This document shows, in pieces, positions 6,587 through 15,669 of a DNA stretch of 64,000 nt (position 1 is the first letter of the stretch; each line of letters begins with the position of its first letter). The notes under the pieces were generated by a model. That model saw only the letters and a list, made by a program, of their open reading frames with translations, had not been told where the DNA came from and did no database searches. The stretch lies in contig PXQH01000001.1 in assembly GCA_003022125.1 (NCBI GenBank), forward strand, positions 1 through 64,000. Reading direction: 5' to 3'. The position numbers were made by a program, and so were the translations under genes. The stretch comes from Cyanobacteria bacterium QS_8_64_29 (GTDB lineage: Bacteria > Cyanobacteriota > Cyanobacteriia > Cyanobacteriales > Rubidibacteraceae).

Positions 6587-8536
6587 ATGGCCGCGCAAAC
6601 TGCCCCGTTCGGGACCTGGCGCTCCCCCATTACCGCCGAGGCGATCGTCTCGGACGCCATCCGCCTAGGCGGAGTCGCACCCGATGGCGGCGACCTGTAC
6701 TGGCTGGAAGGCCGCCCTGCCGAGGGCGGGCGCTATGTGCTGGTGCGCCGCACGCCCGAGGGTGGCGTTGCGGACGTGACGCCTGCTCCCTACAACGTCC
6801 GCACCCGCGTCCACGAGTACGGCGGCGGGGCGTTCCTGGTAGCAGCGGGCACGATTTATTTCGTCCACTTTGACGACCAGCGCCTGTACTGGCAGCGCCC
6901 CGAGGGAACCCCGCAACCGCTGACCGAACCCGCCGATCGCTGCTACGCCGATTTTGTCCTGGATCGCGGGCGCCAGCGCCTGGTTAGCGTCTGCGAGGAC
7001 CGCAGCGACCCCGAGCGAGAGCCCACCAACACCCTCGCCAGCATCGATTTGCGCACTGGTGCGGTGGCCCCCTTGGTCGCTGGTAGCGACTTCTATTCGG
7101 CGCCGCGCCTGAGTCCGGACGGGGCATGGCTGGCTTGGGTCAGTTGGAACCATCCCCACATGCCGTGGGACGGAACGCGGCTCTGGGTGGCACTGGTGGC
7201 AGCGGATGGCGCCCTGGGCGAGGCGCGCTGCGTCGCCGGTGGAGAGGCCGAGTCGGTGTGCCACCCGCAATGGTCGCCAGCGGGCGAGCTCTACTTTGTC
7301 AGCGATCGCAGCAATTGGTGGAACCTCTACCGCCAGCGTCCGGACGGCACGGTGGCCTGCGCCTGCGAGCGGGCGGCCGAGTTTGGGGTACCCCACTGGG
7401 TCTTTGGCCAGTCGCCCTATGCCTTCCTATCGGCCCAGGAGGCGATTTGCACCTACACCCAGCAGGGCTACTGGTACCTGGCGACCCTGGATCTGGCCAG
7501 CGGAGCGCTCTCGCCCATCGAGACCCGCTATACCGATATTGGGTCGCTGCATGCAACCGCTGAGGGGGCCGCGTTCGTCGGCAGCTCGCCCACCGAGTTT
7601 GCCAGCGTCGTGTCCTGGCACCGCGGCAGCGGCACCCAAACTGTGCTGCGGCAAGCCAGCTCGCTGGCGGTCGAGGCGGGCTATCTCTCGGTCCCCGAGG
7701 CGATCGCGTTCTCCACCGAGGGCGGGCAGACCGCCTATGCCTGGTTCTACCCGCCGCAGAACCGCGACTACCGCGGCCCCGAGGGCGAGCGCCCCCCGCT
7801 GCTGGTCAAAAGTCACGGCGGGCCCACCGCCGCCAGCTCGGCCGCGCTGGATCTGCGCATCCAGTACTGGACCAGCCGGGGCTTTGCCTTCGTCGATGTC
7901 AACTACAGCGGCAGTACCGGCTACGGGCGCGACTACCGCCAGCGGCTCTACGGCAACTGGGGGATTGTCGACGTCCGCGACTGTGCCGAGGCGGCGCGGT
8001 ACCTGGCCCGGCAAGGCCGGGTCGATGGCGAGCGCCTGGCCATTCGCGGCAGCAGTGCCGGCGGCTACACCACCCTGGCCGCGCTGACCTTCGAGAGCGC
8101 GTTTCGGGCAGGGGCGAGCTACTACGGCATCAGCGATCCCGAAGCGCTGGCCCAAGAGACGCACAAATTCGAATCGCGCTATCTGGATTTGCTCATTGCC
8201 CCCTATCCCCAGCACCGCGATGTCTACCAGGCGCGATCGCCCATCGCGCACGCGCAGCAGCTCGCCTGTCCGGTCATTTTCTTCCAGGGGCTCGAAGATC
8301 GCATCGTGCCGCCCAACCAGGCCGAGCGCATGGTGGAGGCGTTGCGCGCTAAAGGCATTCCAGTGGCCTACGTGCCGTTTGAGGGCGAGCAGCACGGCTT
8401 CCGCCGCGCCGACAACATCAAGCGCGCCCTCGAGGCCGAACTGTACTTTTACGGGCGCATCTTCGGCTTCGAGCCGGCCGATGCCATCGCCCCCGTCGCG
8501 ATTGCCAACTTGGGCACTGGCGCCAGCAACGCATAA
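6587..8536 (+). CDS. S9-family prolyl oligopeptidase-like peptidase
   Basis: 649 residues with no visible signal peptide, so probably cytoplasmic. The N-terminal 370 residues form beta-propeller-like repeats (LSPDGAWLAWVSW, PQWSPAGELYFVSDRSNWWNLYR). The C-terminal alpha/beta-hydrolase domain has HGGPTAASSAALDLRIQYW, the nucleophile Ser490 in RGSSAGGYTTL, Asp571 in GLEDRIVPP and His603 in EQHGFR, a complete Ser-Asp-His triad. Family members cleave acyl-peptides or prolyl bonds of short peptides; substrate preference is not readable. Start at ATG 6587, since the upstream in-frame start adds only ten residues of low quality. A strong hairpin follows the stop codon. Confidence 0.9.
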   Translation: MAAQTAPFGTWRSPITAEAIVSDAIRLGGVAPDGGDLYWLEGRPAEGGRYVLVRRTPEGGVADVTPAPYNVRTRVHEYGGGAFLVAAGTIYFVHFDDQRLYWQRPEGTPQPLTEPADRCYADFVLDRGRQRLVSVCEDRSDPEREPTNTLASIDLRTGAVAPLVAGSDFYSAPRLSPDGAWLAWVSWNHPHMPWDGTRLWVALVAADGALGEARCVAGGEAESVCHPQWSPAGELYFVSDRSNWWNLYRQRPDGTVACACERAAEFGVPHWVFGQSPYAFLSAQEAICTYTQQGYWYLATLDLASGALSPIETRYTDIGSLHATAEGAAFVGSSPTEFASVVSWHRGSGTQTVLRQASSLAVEAGYLSVPEAIAFSTEGGQTAYAWFYPPQNRDYRGPEGERPPLLVKSHGGPTAASSAALDLRIQYWTSRGFAFVDVNYSGSTGYGRDYRQRLYGNWGIVDVRDCAEAARYLARQGRVDGERLAIRGSSAGGYTTLAALTFESAFRAGASYYGISDPEALAQETHKFESRYLDLLIAPYPQHRDVYQARSPIAHAQQLACPVIFFQGLEDRIVPPNQAERMVEALRAKGIPVAYVPFEGEQHGFRRADNIKRALEAELYFYGRIFGFEPADAIAPVAIANLGTGASNA

Positions 8537-8565
8537 AGCGAGCTGCCCGCTGCGGGCAGCTCGCT
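8537..8565. terminator. Bidirectional hairpin between convergent genes
   Basis: A 14-bp perfect inverted repeat (AGCGAGCTGCCCGC / GCGGGCAGCTCGCT) with a minimal loop lies immediately after the S9 peptidase stop codon and 22 bp from the groEL1 stop on the other strand. There is no T-tract, so it may act as an attenuating or mRNA-stabilising hairpin rather than a classical intrinsic terminator. Its symmetric placement suits both converging transcripts. Confidence 0.65.
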
Positions 8566-8587
8566 CAACTCGAGACTGAGCGCGGCG

Positions 8588-10213
8588 TTAGTAGTCGAAG
8601 TCACCGCCGCCACCGGCGCTCGAGGAGGCTTTCTCCTGTTCTTTTTCCACCACAATGCACTCGGTGGTGAGGACCATGCTGGCGATGCTGGCCGCGTTTT
8701 GCACCGCCGAGCGGGTGACCTTAGCCGGATCGATGACGCCGGCTTGGTACATGTCGCCGAACTCGTTGTTGGCGGCGTTGTAGCCTATATTGAAGTCCTT
8801 CGACTTCACGCGCTCGGCAATCACGGCGCCGTTTTGGCCGGCATTCTGGGCGATGCGCTTGAGCGGTGCCGTCAGCGCCCGGCAGACGATCATGGCCCCG
8901 GTGAGCTCCTCACCGTTGAGGTTGGATTTGGCCCATTGCTCCAGATCGGGGGCAATGTGGGCCAGGGTGGTACCGCCGCCGGGGACGATGCCTTCCTCCA
9001 CAGCGGCCTTGGTGGCGTTGACGGCGTCTTCCAGGCGCAGCTTGCGATCGCGCATCTCGGTCTCGGTGGCCGCACCCACTTTAATTACGGCCACGCCACC
9101 GGCGAGCTTGGCGAGGCGCTCTTGTAGCTTCTCGCGCTCGTAGGAGGATTCGGTGTCTTCCAGCTGGCGCCGGATCTGCTCGCAGCGCTTGCTGACATCT
9201 GGGTTGTCCCCCTCGGCCACGATGGTGGTGTTCTCGCGCCCCACCGTGACGCGGCGGGCCGTCCCCAGCATGTCGGTGGTGGCGTTTTCTAGTGTCAGCC
9301 CGGCGTCCTCGGTGATGACCTGACCGCCGGTGAGCACGGCGATGTCCTCGAGCATCTGCTTGCGGCGATCGCCAAAGGCCGGTGCCTTGACGGCGGTGAC
9401 GTTCAGCACGCCGCGCATGCGGTTGACCACCAGCGTGGCCAGGGCTTCTTTTTCAATGTCCTCGGCAATGATGAGCAGCGGCTTGCCCGAGCGCGAGACC
9501 TGCTCCAGGATGGACACCAAATCCTGGATGACCGTGATTTTCTTGTCGGTAATCAGCAGCTGCGGCTCGTCCAGAACCGCCTCCATGCGCTCGTTGTCGG
9601 TGACGAAGTAAGGCGAGATGTAGCCCTTATCGAAGCGCATGCCCTCGGCAACGTCCAGCTCGGTGGTCATGGACTTGCCTTCCTCGAGCGAGATTACGCC
9701 CTCGCGGCCGACGCGATCCATGGCCTGGGCGATCATCTCGCCCACTTCCTGGTCGTTGCCGGCCGAGATGGCGCCCACCTGGGCGACGGAGTTAGAGTCC
9801 GAGATCTGGCGCGCGTGCTTGCCGATTTGCTCGACCACGTACTCGGCCGCTTTGTTGATGCCGCGCTGCAGCGAGACGGCATTGGCACCGGCTGCGACAT
9901 TGCGCATGCCTTCTTTGACCATGCCGTGCGCGAGCACCACGGCCGTGGTGGTACCGTCACCGGCGTTGTCGTTGGTTTTGGAAGCGGCTTGCCGGATGAG
10001 CGAGACGCCCGTGTTTTCGATGCGATCTTCGAGCTCGATTTCCTTGGCGATGGTGACGCCGTCGTTGACAATCTGGGGCGCGCCGTACTTGCGCTCGAGG
10101 ACGACGTTGCGCCCCCGCGGCCCCAGGGTGACTGCCACTGATTCGGTCAGCAGATCGATGCCTCGCTCCAGGGCACGGCGGGCTTGGTCGTTGTAGATGA
10201 TGGATTTAGCCAT
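8588..10213 (-). CDS. groL1: Chaperonin GroEL1 (groES operon copy)
   Basis: 541 residues. Forms the 14-mer folding cage with GroES. Diagnostic blocks: [25 protein letters not shown] (ATP site), [22 protein letters not shown], and [13 protein letters not shown]. The C-terminus ends in [12 protein letters not shown] instead of a Gly-Gly-Met tail, as is usual for the operon-encoded GroEL1 of cyanobacteria. It follows groS by about 60 bp on the same strand, and the operon is led by a CIRCE site, so heat induction through HrcA is expected. A second, monocistronic groEL with a GGM tail lies at 29767. Confidence 0.97.
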   Translation of the reverse strand: MAKSIIYNDQARRALERGIDLLTESVAVTLGPRGRNVVLERKYGAPQIVNDGVTIAKEIELEDRIENTGVSLIRQAASKTNDNAGDGTTTAVVLAHGMVKEGMRNVAAGANAVSLQRGINKAAEYVVEQIGKHARQISDSNSVAQVGAISAGNDQEVGEMIAQAMDRVGREGVISLEEGKSMTTELDVAEGMRFDKGYISPYFVTDNERMEAVLDEPQLLITDKKITVIQDLVSILEQVSRSGKPLLIIAEDIEKEALATLVVNRMRGVLNVTAVKAPAFGDRRKQMLEDIAVLTGGQVITEDAGLTLENATTDMLGTARRVTVGRENTTIVAEGDNPDVSKRCEQIRRQLEDTESSYEREKLQERLAKLAGGVAVIKVGAATETEMRDRKLRLEDAVNATKAAVEEGIVPGGGTTLAHIAPDLEQWAKSNLNGEELTGAMIVCRALTAPLKRIAQNAGQNGAVIAERVKSKDFNIGYNAANNEFGDMYQAGVIDPAKVTRSAVQNAASIASMVLTTECIVVEKEQEKASSSAGGGGDFDY

Positions 10214-10272
10214 AGTTCGAATCTTCCCTGCACTTCACTGCACTGCGGGCTTGAGCCGGTCGGACGAGCGCG

Positions 10273-10584
10273 CTACTCGACGCTGGCCAGAACGTCTTTC
10301 TCCGAGAGCAGGACGTAATCGTCGCCGCCCAGCTTGATGTCGGTTCCGGCGTATTTGGAGTAGAGGACCTGGTCGCCCACTTTGACCTCAGGGGCGGTGC
10401 GGCTGCCATCGTCGTTGTGCTTGCCGGGCCCGACGGCGACCACTTCGCCCACCTGGGGCTTCTCTTGCGCCGTGTCGGGCAGCACAATACCGCCGGAGGT
10501 TTTCTCTTCGGAGGGACTGACTTTGACAAAGACGCGATCGGCTAGGGGCTTAACGGTGGAGACGCTTAGGGATACGGTTGCCAT
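10273..10584 (-). CDS. groS: Co-chaperonin GroES
   Basis: 103 residues. It forms the heptameric lid of GroEL. The N-terminus [33 protein letters not shown] contains the mobile loop region, and [31 protein letters not shown] is the typical C-terminal half. First gene of the groES-groEL1 operon. A CIRCE operator lies 32-58 bp upstream of the start codon. Confidence 0.97.
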   Translation of the reverse strand: MATVSLSVSTVKPLADRVFVKVSPSEEKTSGGIVLPDTAQEKPQVGEVVAVGPGKHNDDGSRTAPEVKVGDQVLYSKYAGTDIKLGGDDYVLLSEKDVLASVE

Positions 10585-10615
10585 AGGAACCTCGCTTGCA
10601 GAACTGCCGACTCGG

Positions 10616-10670
10616 TTAGCACTCTCGTTTTCTGAGTGCTAATCTACCCGAGCGCCGTTGGTGATCGCAA
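10616..10670 (-). promoter_or_regulatory. groESL promoter with CIRCE operator
   Basis: CIRCE is perfect: TTAGCACTC, nine bases, GAGTGCTAA at 10616-10642. Read on the minus strand, a TTGCGA (10665-10670) and TAGATT (10641-10646) pair with 18-bp spacing forms a plausible sigma-70 promoter whose -10 box abuts the operator. HrcA bound here would block initiation. This is the standard heat-shock arrangement for chaperonin genes in many bacteria, including cyanobacteria. Confidence 0.93.
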
Positions 10671-10734
10671 CAAACGGGGTTGTACGGGTTCCCGAACCGG
10701 ACGGCCGCCGCCATTGGTGCGGCAGTTATGGGGT

Positions 10735-10774
10735 CCATCGCCGCCGATTGGCATGAGGCGCCTGGCGGCGATGG
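10735..10774. other. Strong stem-loop in the groES/regulator intergenic region
   Basis: CCATCGCCGCC (10735-10745) pairs exactly with GGCGGCGATGG (10764-10774) around an 18-nt loop. It lies in the roughly 250-bp gap between the groES promoter and the 10895 regulator gene, about 120 bp upstream of the latter, so it could be in its 5' leader. There is no T-run and no coding frame of note in this gap. A smaller inverted repeat (CATACC/GGTATG) sits at 10857-10873 next to the start. Role unknown. Confidence 0.5.
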
Positions 10775-10894
10775 GGAGAACCGGCATGGGCATTGCCCCG
10801 GGTAGCCCTCAAGGAGGACCGGCGCTAGAGAGGCCCCAACGCGCAACGTGGGGTGGCATACCATTGCGGTATGGAGCAACGGCGCCCCAGGGGG

Positions 10895-11545
10895 ATGACA
10901 GGCAGCGCCATCCGGCAGGCACCGCAAATTTTGCTCGTCGATGACGACGAGAACCTGCTCGTTTTAATCCAGGATTATTTGGGCTTCCGCGGTTACGAGG
11001 TTGTCGCGGCCAAAAGCGGCGGCGAAGCCCTGCAACTGCTGTCGCGCCAAATCCCGGACATGATTGTCTGCGACGTTCTCATGCCCGGCATTGATGGGTA
11101 CGAGTTTGTCGAGCGGGTGCGGCAAGATGCGCGCACGAGCTGGCTGCCGGTGCTGTTCCTAACGGCCAAAGACAGCAGTCAGGACCGGGTCAAGGGGCTC
11201 AATCGGGGCGCGGATGTCTACATGGCCAAGCCGTTCGAGCCGGAGGAGCTGGTGGCGCAGGTGGAGTCATCGCTGCAGCAGACCCACCGCCTGCTCCAGC
11301 GCAACGAGCGTGACGGTGACGGGCGCGAGGCCGCGCCCGTGCCGCCCAACGTCCGCCTGACGCGCACCGAAACCCGCGTGGTTCGTTGGGTGGCCCAAGG
11401 ACTGTCCAATCGCGACATCGCGCAGCAGCTCAACATCAGCCAGCGGACGGTCGAGAGCCACGTCTCCAACATGCTCAACAAAATGCGCCTGCACAATCGC
11501 ACCGAGCTGGCGCGCTGGGCGATCGAGGCCAACGTCGCGCTGTGA
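10895..11545 (+). CDS. NarL/LuxR-family response regulator (Ycf29-like)
   Basis: 216 residues from ATG 10895 (an in-frame ATG at 10871 is the alternative). The receiver domain has the acidic cluster in LLVDDDEN, the phosphoacceptor Asp in VCDVLMPGIDGYEF and the conserved Lys in YMAKPFEPEELVAQVE. A charged linker follows. The C-terminal LuxR-type helix-turn-helix contains LTRTETRVVRWVAQGLSNRDIAQQLNISQRTVESHVSNML. The receiver sequence and the GLNRGADVYMAKPFEPEEL block resemble the cyanobacterial/plastid Ycf29 group. No kinase gene is adjacent, so its input signal is unknown. Confidence 0.85.
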   Translation: MTGSAIRQAPQILLVDDDENLLVLIQDYLGFRGYEVVAAKSGGEALQLLSRQIPDMIVCDVLMPGIDGYEFVERVRQDARTSWLPVLFLTAKDSSQDRVKGLNRGADVYMAKPFEPEELVAQVESSLQQTHRLLQRNERDGDGREAAPVPPNVRLTRTETRVVRWVAQGLSNRDIAQQLNISQRTVESHVSNMLNKMRLHNRTELARWAIEANVAL

Positions 11546-11551
11546 GGGGCG

Positions 11552-12592
11552 CTAGCCTGGCAATCGCTGCTTGAGCGTTTTGATGCTTTGGTAGAGCTCG
11601 GGCAAGCGGCGATAGATCGCACTAACGCGCAGAAACAGCGAGTGGGGCAGCAATGGGTAGCCCGAGACCACCTGGCCGGCCCCGACATTGCTAGTGACCC
11701 CAGCCTTGGCCGTGGCCACTGCCCCGTCACCAACGTGGGCTTGGTTGGCGACGCCCACTTGCCCGCCCAGCAGCACGCGGTTGCCAATGGTGACGCCGCC
11801 CGCCAGCCCCACTTGGGACGCTAGCGCGCACGCCTCCCCAATGCGGCAGCCGTGGCCGATCTGGACGGCATTGTCAATTTTGGTGTTGCGGCCGACTCGC
11901 GTCTCCCCCACCGCCGGGCGATCAATGTTGCTGTTGCAGCCCACCTCAACCCCAGCTTCCAAAACCGTCCGCCCGGATTGGGGCATTTTGTACCAGCCCT
12001 GGGCCGTCTGCACGAACCCAAACCCCTCGCCGCCGATGGTGGCCCCGCTGTGAATGACGCAGTCGGGCCCAATGCAAGCGCGCTCCTCGACAACGCAGTT
12101 GGCATGCAACACGCTCCGCTCGCCCACCTCGGCCTGCGGATAGACAACAGCACCCGGATGAACGCGCACCCCCTCACCCAGGGTGGCACCCGCTTGGATG
12201 ACCGCACCGGCGCCCACGGCAACGTCTTGGCCCAGGGTCGCGCTGGGATCGATGCTGGCGCTGGGATGGCAGTGCGGCGCGGGCTGGAAGGGCCGGTAGA
12301 ACAGGGCGATGGCCTGCGCGAAGGTCAGTCGCGGCTGCTCGGAGGCGACCCAGGCAAGCCCGCGATCGCTGGCCTGCTGCTGTAGGGCGGTTTGGGCCGG
12401 CAGTACCAGGGCGCTCGCCGCCGTTGTTGCTACCCTATCGGCAAAGGCGTCGCCTTCGATGTAGCTGAGCGTCCCGGGGACCGCCGCATCGATCGCGGCC
12501 ACGCCGGCGATGTCGGGGTCGCTGCCGCGATCGCAGGCAAGCGCGCCGCCGGCTGCCTCGCTCAACTGCCGCGCAATCTCGCTGAATTTCAT
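11552..12592 (-). CDS. lpxD: UDP-3-O-acylglucosamine N-acyltransferase LpxD
   Basis: 346 residues. It adds the N-linked acyl chain in lipid A synthesis. An N-terminal uridine-binding domain (about residues 1-100) is followed by a long left-handed beta-helix of hexapeptide repeats (IDPSATLGQDVAVGAGAVIQ and onward), including HSGATIGGEGFGFVQT and IGHGCRIGEACALASQVGLAGGVTIG, where the catalytic His is expected. A C-terminal helical extension closes the protein. ATG 12592 overlaps the stop codon of the upstream flavoprotein gene (ATGA), indicating translational coupling. Confidence 0.93.
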   Translation of the reverse strand: MKFSEIARQLSEAAGGALACDRGSDPDIAGVAAIDAAVPGTLSYIEGDAFADRVATTAASALVLPAQTALQQQASDRGLAWVASEQPRLTFAQAIALFYRPFQPAPHCHPSASIDPSATLGQDVAVGAGAVIQAGATLGEGVRVHPGAVVYPQAEVGERSVLHANCVVEERACIGPDCVIHSGATIGGEGFGFVQTAQGWYKMPQSGRTVLEAGVEVGCNSNIDRPAVGETRVGRNTKIDNAVQIGHGCRIGEACALASQVGLAGGVTIGNRVLLGGQVGVANQAHVGDGAVATAKAGVTSNVGAGQVVSGYPLLPHSLFLRVSAIYRRLPELYQSIKTLKQRLPG

Positions 12593-13845
12593 CGCTTGCC
12601 ATCCCAGCCGGCCATGGCGCGCCCGGCCAACCAACCGGTCGTCCAGGCGTTTTGGAAATTAAAGCCGCCCGTAATGGCGTCAATATCGATGGCCTCGCCC
12701 GCCCAGTAGAGGCCCGGGCAGCGGCGGCTCGCCATGGTTTTAAAGTCGATCTCCTTGCGCTCGACGCCCCCGCAGGTGACAAACTCATCGGCGTAGGGGC
12801 GCCGGCCGCCAATGGCGTAGTGGCCCTGTTTGAGCTCGGCAACGAGCCGCTCCAGCTGCCGCTTGGACAGCTCGGCCCAGCGTTGGGTGGGCTGCGCGCC
12901 GGCGGCTTGGAGTAAGTTGCGCCACAGCCGCTTGGGCAGCGCGACGGCGTTCTGGCGGGTGAGCTGGCGCTGGGGGGTTTCGGTTTTGAGGGCGAGCAGT
13001 CGCTGCCGCAGGGTTTCGGCGTCCTGTTGGGGCACCCAATCGATGGCCAGCGGCAGGCGGTAGCGGCAGTCGTGGAGCACGCGCGCGCCCCAGGCGGAGA
13101 GCTTGAGCGCGGCCGGACCGCTTAGGCCCCAGTGGGCGATCAAAAGCGATCCCGTCTGCGGTTGCAGGGACCGACCGTGCCCCAGCAGGCGCAACCTGAC
13201 CGGATCGACGGTAATGCCTGCCAGCTCGGCCAGGCGCGCGTCGTCGACGCGAAACGAAAACAGCGACGGCACCGGCGGCCGGACGGTGTGGCCCAAGTGG
13301 CGGGCCCACCGATAGCCGCAGGCACTGCTGCCGGTCGCAATGGCGAGGCGATCGCAGCGCAAGGGCCCGCCCGGTTTGAGATCCAGCTCAAACCGGCCGT
13401 GTTGGGTCTCGGCCGGCGATCGCACGGCTTGCACGCGAGTGCCTGCCTGCCAAGCGACTCCCGCTTGCTGCGCCTGGTGCAACAGGCAGCGCACGACCGT
13501 TTCCGAGCTGTCAGTGGTGGGGAACATGCGCCCGTCGGCCTCGGTTTTGAGCGGCACGCCGCGCGATTCAAACCAGGCCACGGTGTCCCGGGGCTGGAAC
13601 CGCGAGAATGGCCCGCGCAGCTCGCGATGGCCGCGCGGGTAAGCCTGCACCAGGCGGGCCGGGTCGAAGCAGTGGTGGGTGACGTTGCATCGCCCGCCGC
13701 CCGAGATGCGCACCTTGGTCAGCGGCTGCCGCGCCGCCTCCAGCAGCGTGACGGCCATGGCTGGATTGGCTTCGGCGCAGGCAATGGCACCGAAGAACCC
13801 GGCCGCGCCACCGCCGATGAAAATGGCATGCGGGCGCTCAGCCAA
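12589..13845 (-). CDS. HI0933/BaiN-family flavoprotein oxidoreductase
   Basis: 418 residues. The N-terminal FAD-binding motif IFIGGGAAGFFGAIACAEANP is a Rossmann GxGxxG, and the family signature KVRISGGGRCNVTH follows. The C-terminus contains the second FAD contact block, GLYWAGEAIDIDAITGGFNFQNAW. Members are soluble flavoproteins of poorly defined reaction; BaiN reduces bile-acid intermediates in gut bacteria, a role not expected here. The start is a TTG, as no ATG or GTG precedes the Rossmann motif in frame. Translationally coupled to lpxD by a 4-bp overlap. Confidence 0.9.
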   Translation of the reverse strand: MAERPHAIFIGGGAAGFFGAIACAEANPAMAVTLLEAARQPLTKVRISGGGRCNVTHHCFDPARLVQAYPRGHRELRGPFSRFQPRDTVAWFESRGVPLKTEADGRMFPTTDSSETVVRCLLHQAQQAGVAWQAGTRVQAVRSPAETQHGRFELDLKPGGPLRCDRLAIATGSSACGYRWARHLGHTVRPPVPSLFSFRVDDARLAELAGITVDPVRLRLLGHGRSLQPQTGSLLIAHWGLSGPAALKLSAWGARVLHDCRYRLPLAIDWVPQQDAETLRQRLLALKTETPQRQLTRQNAVALPKRLWRNLLQAAGAQPTQRWAELSKRQLERLVAELKQGHYAIGGRRPYADEFVTCGGVERKEIDFKTMASRRCPGLYWAGEAIDIDAITGGFNFQNAWTTGWLAGRAMAGWDGKR

Positions 13846-13877
13846 ACTCGCTCGCCGCCGCTAGCAACGCGGCTCGC

Positions 13878-14036
13878 TCACTCAGCCTCAAAATCTTCCT
13901 TCTCGGCCCCGCAAACCGGACAAGTCCAATCGTCAGCCAGGCTGTCGAATGGGGTCCCCGGCTCGATGCCGCTATCGGGATCGCCCTCATCCGGGTTGTA
14001 GACGTAGCCGCAGACCGAACAAACGTAGTTTTGCAT
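13878..14036 (-). CDS. Rubredoxin
   Basis: 52 residues. The two Cys pairs that hold a single iron are complete: [10 protein letters not shown] near the N-terminus and [14 protein letters not shown] near the C-terminus, separated by the typical acidic spacer ([22 protein letters not shown]). There is no membrane anchor, unlike the thylakoid RubA encoded near psbEFLJ in many cyanobacteria, so this is a soluble small electron carrier. It lies 32 bp upstream of the flavoprotein at 12589 on the same strand; a redox partnership with that enzyme is possible but only inferred from position. Confidence 0.93.
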   Translation of the reverse strand: MQNYVCSVCGYVYNPDEGDPDSGIEPGTPFDSLADDWTCPVCGAEKEDFEAE

Positions 14037-14145
14037 CGCGTTCTCCTCACCCAGCTCGGCGCGGGTTGGCTCTATCTTAATTGGGGGCGGTCCCCCAAAT
14101 CGCTAAGATGCAGGTAGCATCGGTTTAGGACGGCTGGGACATCTT

Positions 14146-14880
14146 ATGACATCGCAAGCCACTGCTTCCGCGCAAGCCGAGATGAGCGAGCTCCGGCGGC
14201 TGAAGGGGCTGCTGCCGCCCGAGCTGCAGAGCTGGGTCATGGTCGAGGGGACCACCGAGGTCAATCCGCCGCTCGTTCGCAGCGAAGAAATTGGCAAAGA
14301 CGAAATCGAAATTCAAATCGATCTGGCCAAGTGGGAAAACCTGGCGATCGACCAGCGCAACCTCCTGTTCTGGCACGAGGTGGCCCGCATCCAGAACGAT
14401 ACGGTCCCTAAAGAGGGTTGGGAAATGGCGGCCCTGGCAATCGGGCTGGGCGGTGCTGTCGGCGAGCTTTGGGTGCAGGACGGACTGCTGCTGCTGCTCG
14501 CGCTCGGCTTGTGTGGGGTCTCGGGGTATCGCCTCTGGCAGAAAAACAACAGCAAGCGCGCCATTGACGAGGCGATTGAGGCCGATCGCAAGGCCATCTC
14601 GCTGGCAACGCGCTTTGACTACACGCTGCCCAATGCCTACAAGAGCTTGGGGAGCGCGCTAAAAAAGCTCATCGAGCAAACCCCCAACGCCCGCCAGCGC
14701 AAAAAATACGAGGAACGCTTGCAGGCCCTGCGCAAAAGCGCCTCGCAAGCTAAAGCCCAAATGAAAACCGAGCAACAGCAGCAAGCAGGGACCCCAGCCG
14801 AGTCGCCGCTGGAGGAACCCGAGCGCGTACCGCGCCAGCGCCGCCGCGAGGGCGAGCCCGAGCAAAACCTTCAGAGCTGA
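14146..14880 (+). CDS. DUF3318-type membrane protein
   Basis: 244 residues. Residues 1-95 are a soluble domain (LRRLKGLLPPELQSWVMVEG, EIEIQIDLAKWENLAIDQRNLLFWHEVARIQND), followed by two closely spaced hydrophobic helices (AALAIGLGGAVGEL, LLLLLALGLCGVSGYRLW). After these comes a charged helical region and a Gln/Pro/Arg-rich tail. This layout matches a conserved cyanobacterial family of unknown function. The HEVARIQ segment lacks the full HExxH zinc motif, so protease activity is not indicated. The 3' end overlaps the convergent queE gene by 10 bp. Confidence 0.8.
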   Translation: MTSQATASAQAEMSELRRLKGLLPPELQSWVMVEGTTEVNPPLVRSEEIGKDEIEIQIDLAKWENLAIDQRNLLFWHEVARIQNDTVPKEGWEMAALAIGLGGAVGELWVQDGLLLLLALGLCGVSGYRLWQKNNSKRAIDEAIEADRKAISLATRFDYTLPNAYKSLGSALKKLIEQTPNARQRKKYEERLQALRKSASQAKAQMKTEQQQQAGTPAESPLEEPERVPRQRRREGEPEQNLQS

Positions 14881-15656
14881 CCGAGGGTCTTGTGGGTCTG
14901 CGGCACGACGCGCACGCGAGCGAGCGTACGCTTGAGCTCGGCCTGCCAAGTCAGCATTTGCTCGGCCGCAGGCGGTGCCAGCTCGCCGGCCGGTAGCGGC
15001 TCGGCCAGCGGCGTGACGGGTTGCAGAAAGACCTCAATGGCCGGATCGACACTGGCAACCAGGCGAGCTGCCTGCGCCAGCTCGTCAGGATCGGTGCGCT
15101 CGGCAACAATCAGCTTGACGAATGCGGTGACCCCGGCTGCGTGGCAGCGCTGCAAGGATGCCTGATGCGCGTGCCAGCGCCGCTCGCCGCTGGTACTGGG
15201 CAGCTTGATGTCCATGCCGACTGTATCGAGCAGCGGCAGCAGCCGCGAGAGCGCTTGGGGGCGGTGGCCGCCCGTTTCTAGATAGACCGGCAGCTGCGCA
15301 ATCGTGATCGCCTCGGGCAAAAAGGCCTGCAGGAAGCGGGCTTGCAGTAGCGGTTCGCCACCGGTGAGGCTAATGCTGTCGTGGAGGTGGGGCTGGGCTT
15401 GCTGCATCACCCACGCCAGCAGCTGCCCCTGCGAAACCGGATTGGAGTGCGCTTCGAAGTTCCGCCGGCCGGGCGTCTGCTCGATGCGGCAGCTCGCGCT
15501 CGCGTGCCAAGTGTGAGCGCTGTCGCAAAAATGGCAGCGCAGGTCGCAACCGGCCAGGCGGATAAAAATTTGGCGCGCCCCCACCTGGGCGCCTTCCCCT
15601 TGAATGGCCGAGAAAACCTCGACCAAATTGGCCCTGAGCTCGCCGCTGGCTGTCAT
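14871..15656 (-). CDS. queE: 7-carboxy-7-deazaguanine synthase QueE
   Basis: 261 residues. A radical SAM enzyme that contracts the ring of 6-carboxy-tetrahydropterin in queuosine/7-deazaguanine synthesis. The cluster motif CDLRCHFCDS (Cys-X3-Cys-X2-Cys) follows FSAIQGEGAQVGARQIFIRLAG, typical of QueE. SLTGGEPLLQ is the SAM-binding GGE motif. A later enzyme of the same pathway, queF, is at 56275. The stretch between the cluster motif and the GGE motif includes an insertion seen in longer QueE variants. Confidence 0.92.
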   Translation of the reverse strand: MTASGELRANLVEVFSAIQGEGAQVGARQIFIRLAGCDLRCHFCDSAHTWHASASCRIEQTPGRRNFEAHSNPVSQGQLLAWVMQQAQPHLHDSISLTGGEPLLQARFLQAFLPEAITIAQLPVYLETGGHRPQALSRLLPLLDTVGMDIKLPSTSGERRWHAHQASLQRCHAAGVTAFVKLIVAERTDPDELAQAARLVASVDPAIEVFLQPVTPLAEPLPAGELAPPAAEQMLTWQAELKRTLARVRVVPQTHKTLGQL

Positions 15657-15669
15657 GGCGCGGCCCCCC

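Noticed and set aside
7427-8395. 322-codon minus-strand frame opposite the S9 peptidase
   Set aside because: Antisense shadow of a strong gene with complete catalytic motifs; low-complexity Gly/Arg/Ala composition.
13132-14001. Plus-strand frame of 289 codons across the flavoprotein and rubredoxin genes
   Set aside because: It overlaps two genes with clear functional motifs on the other strand and has no recognisable domain.
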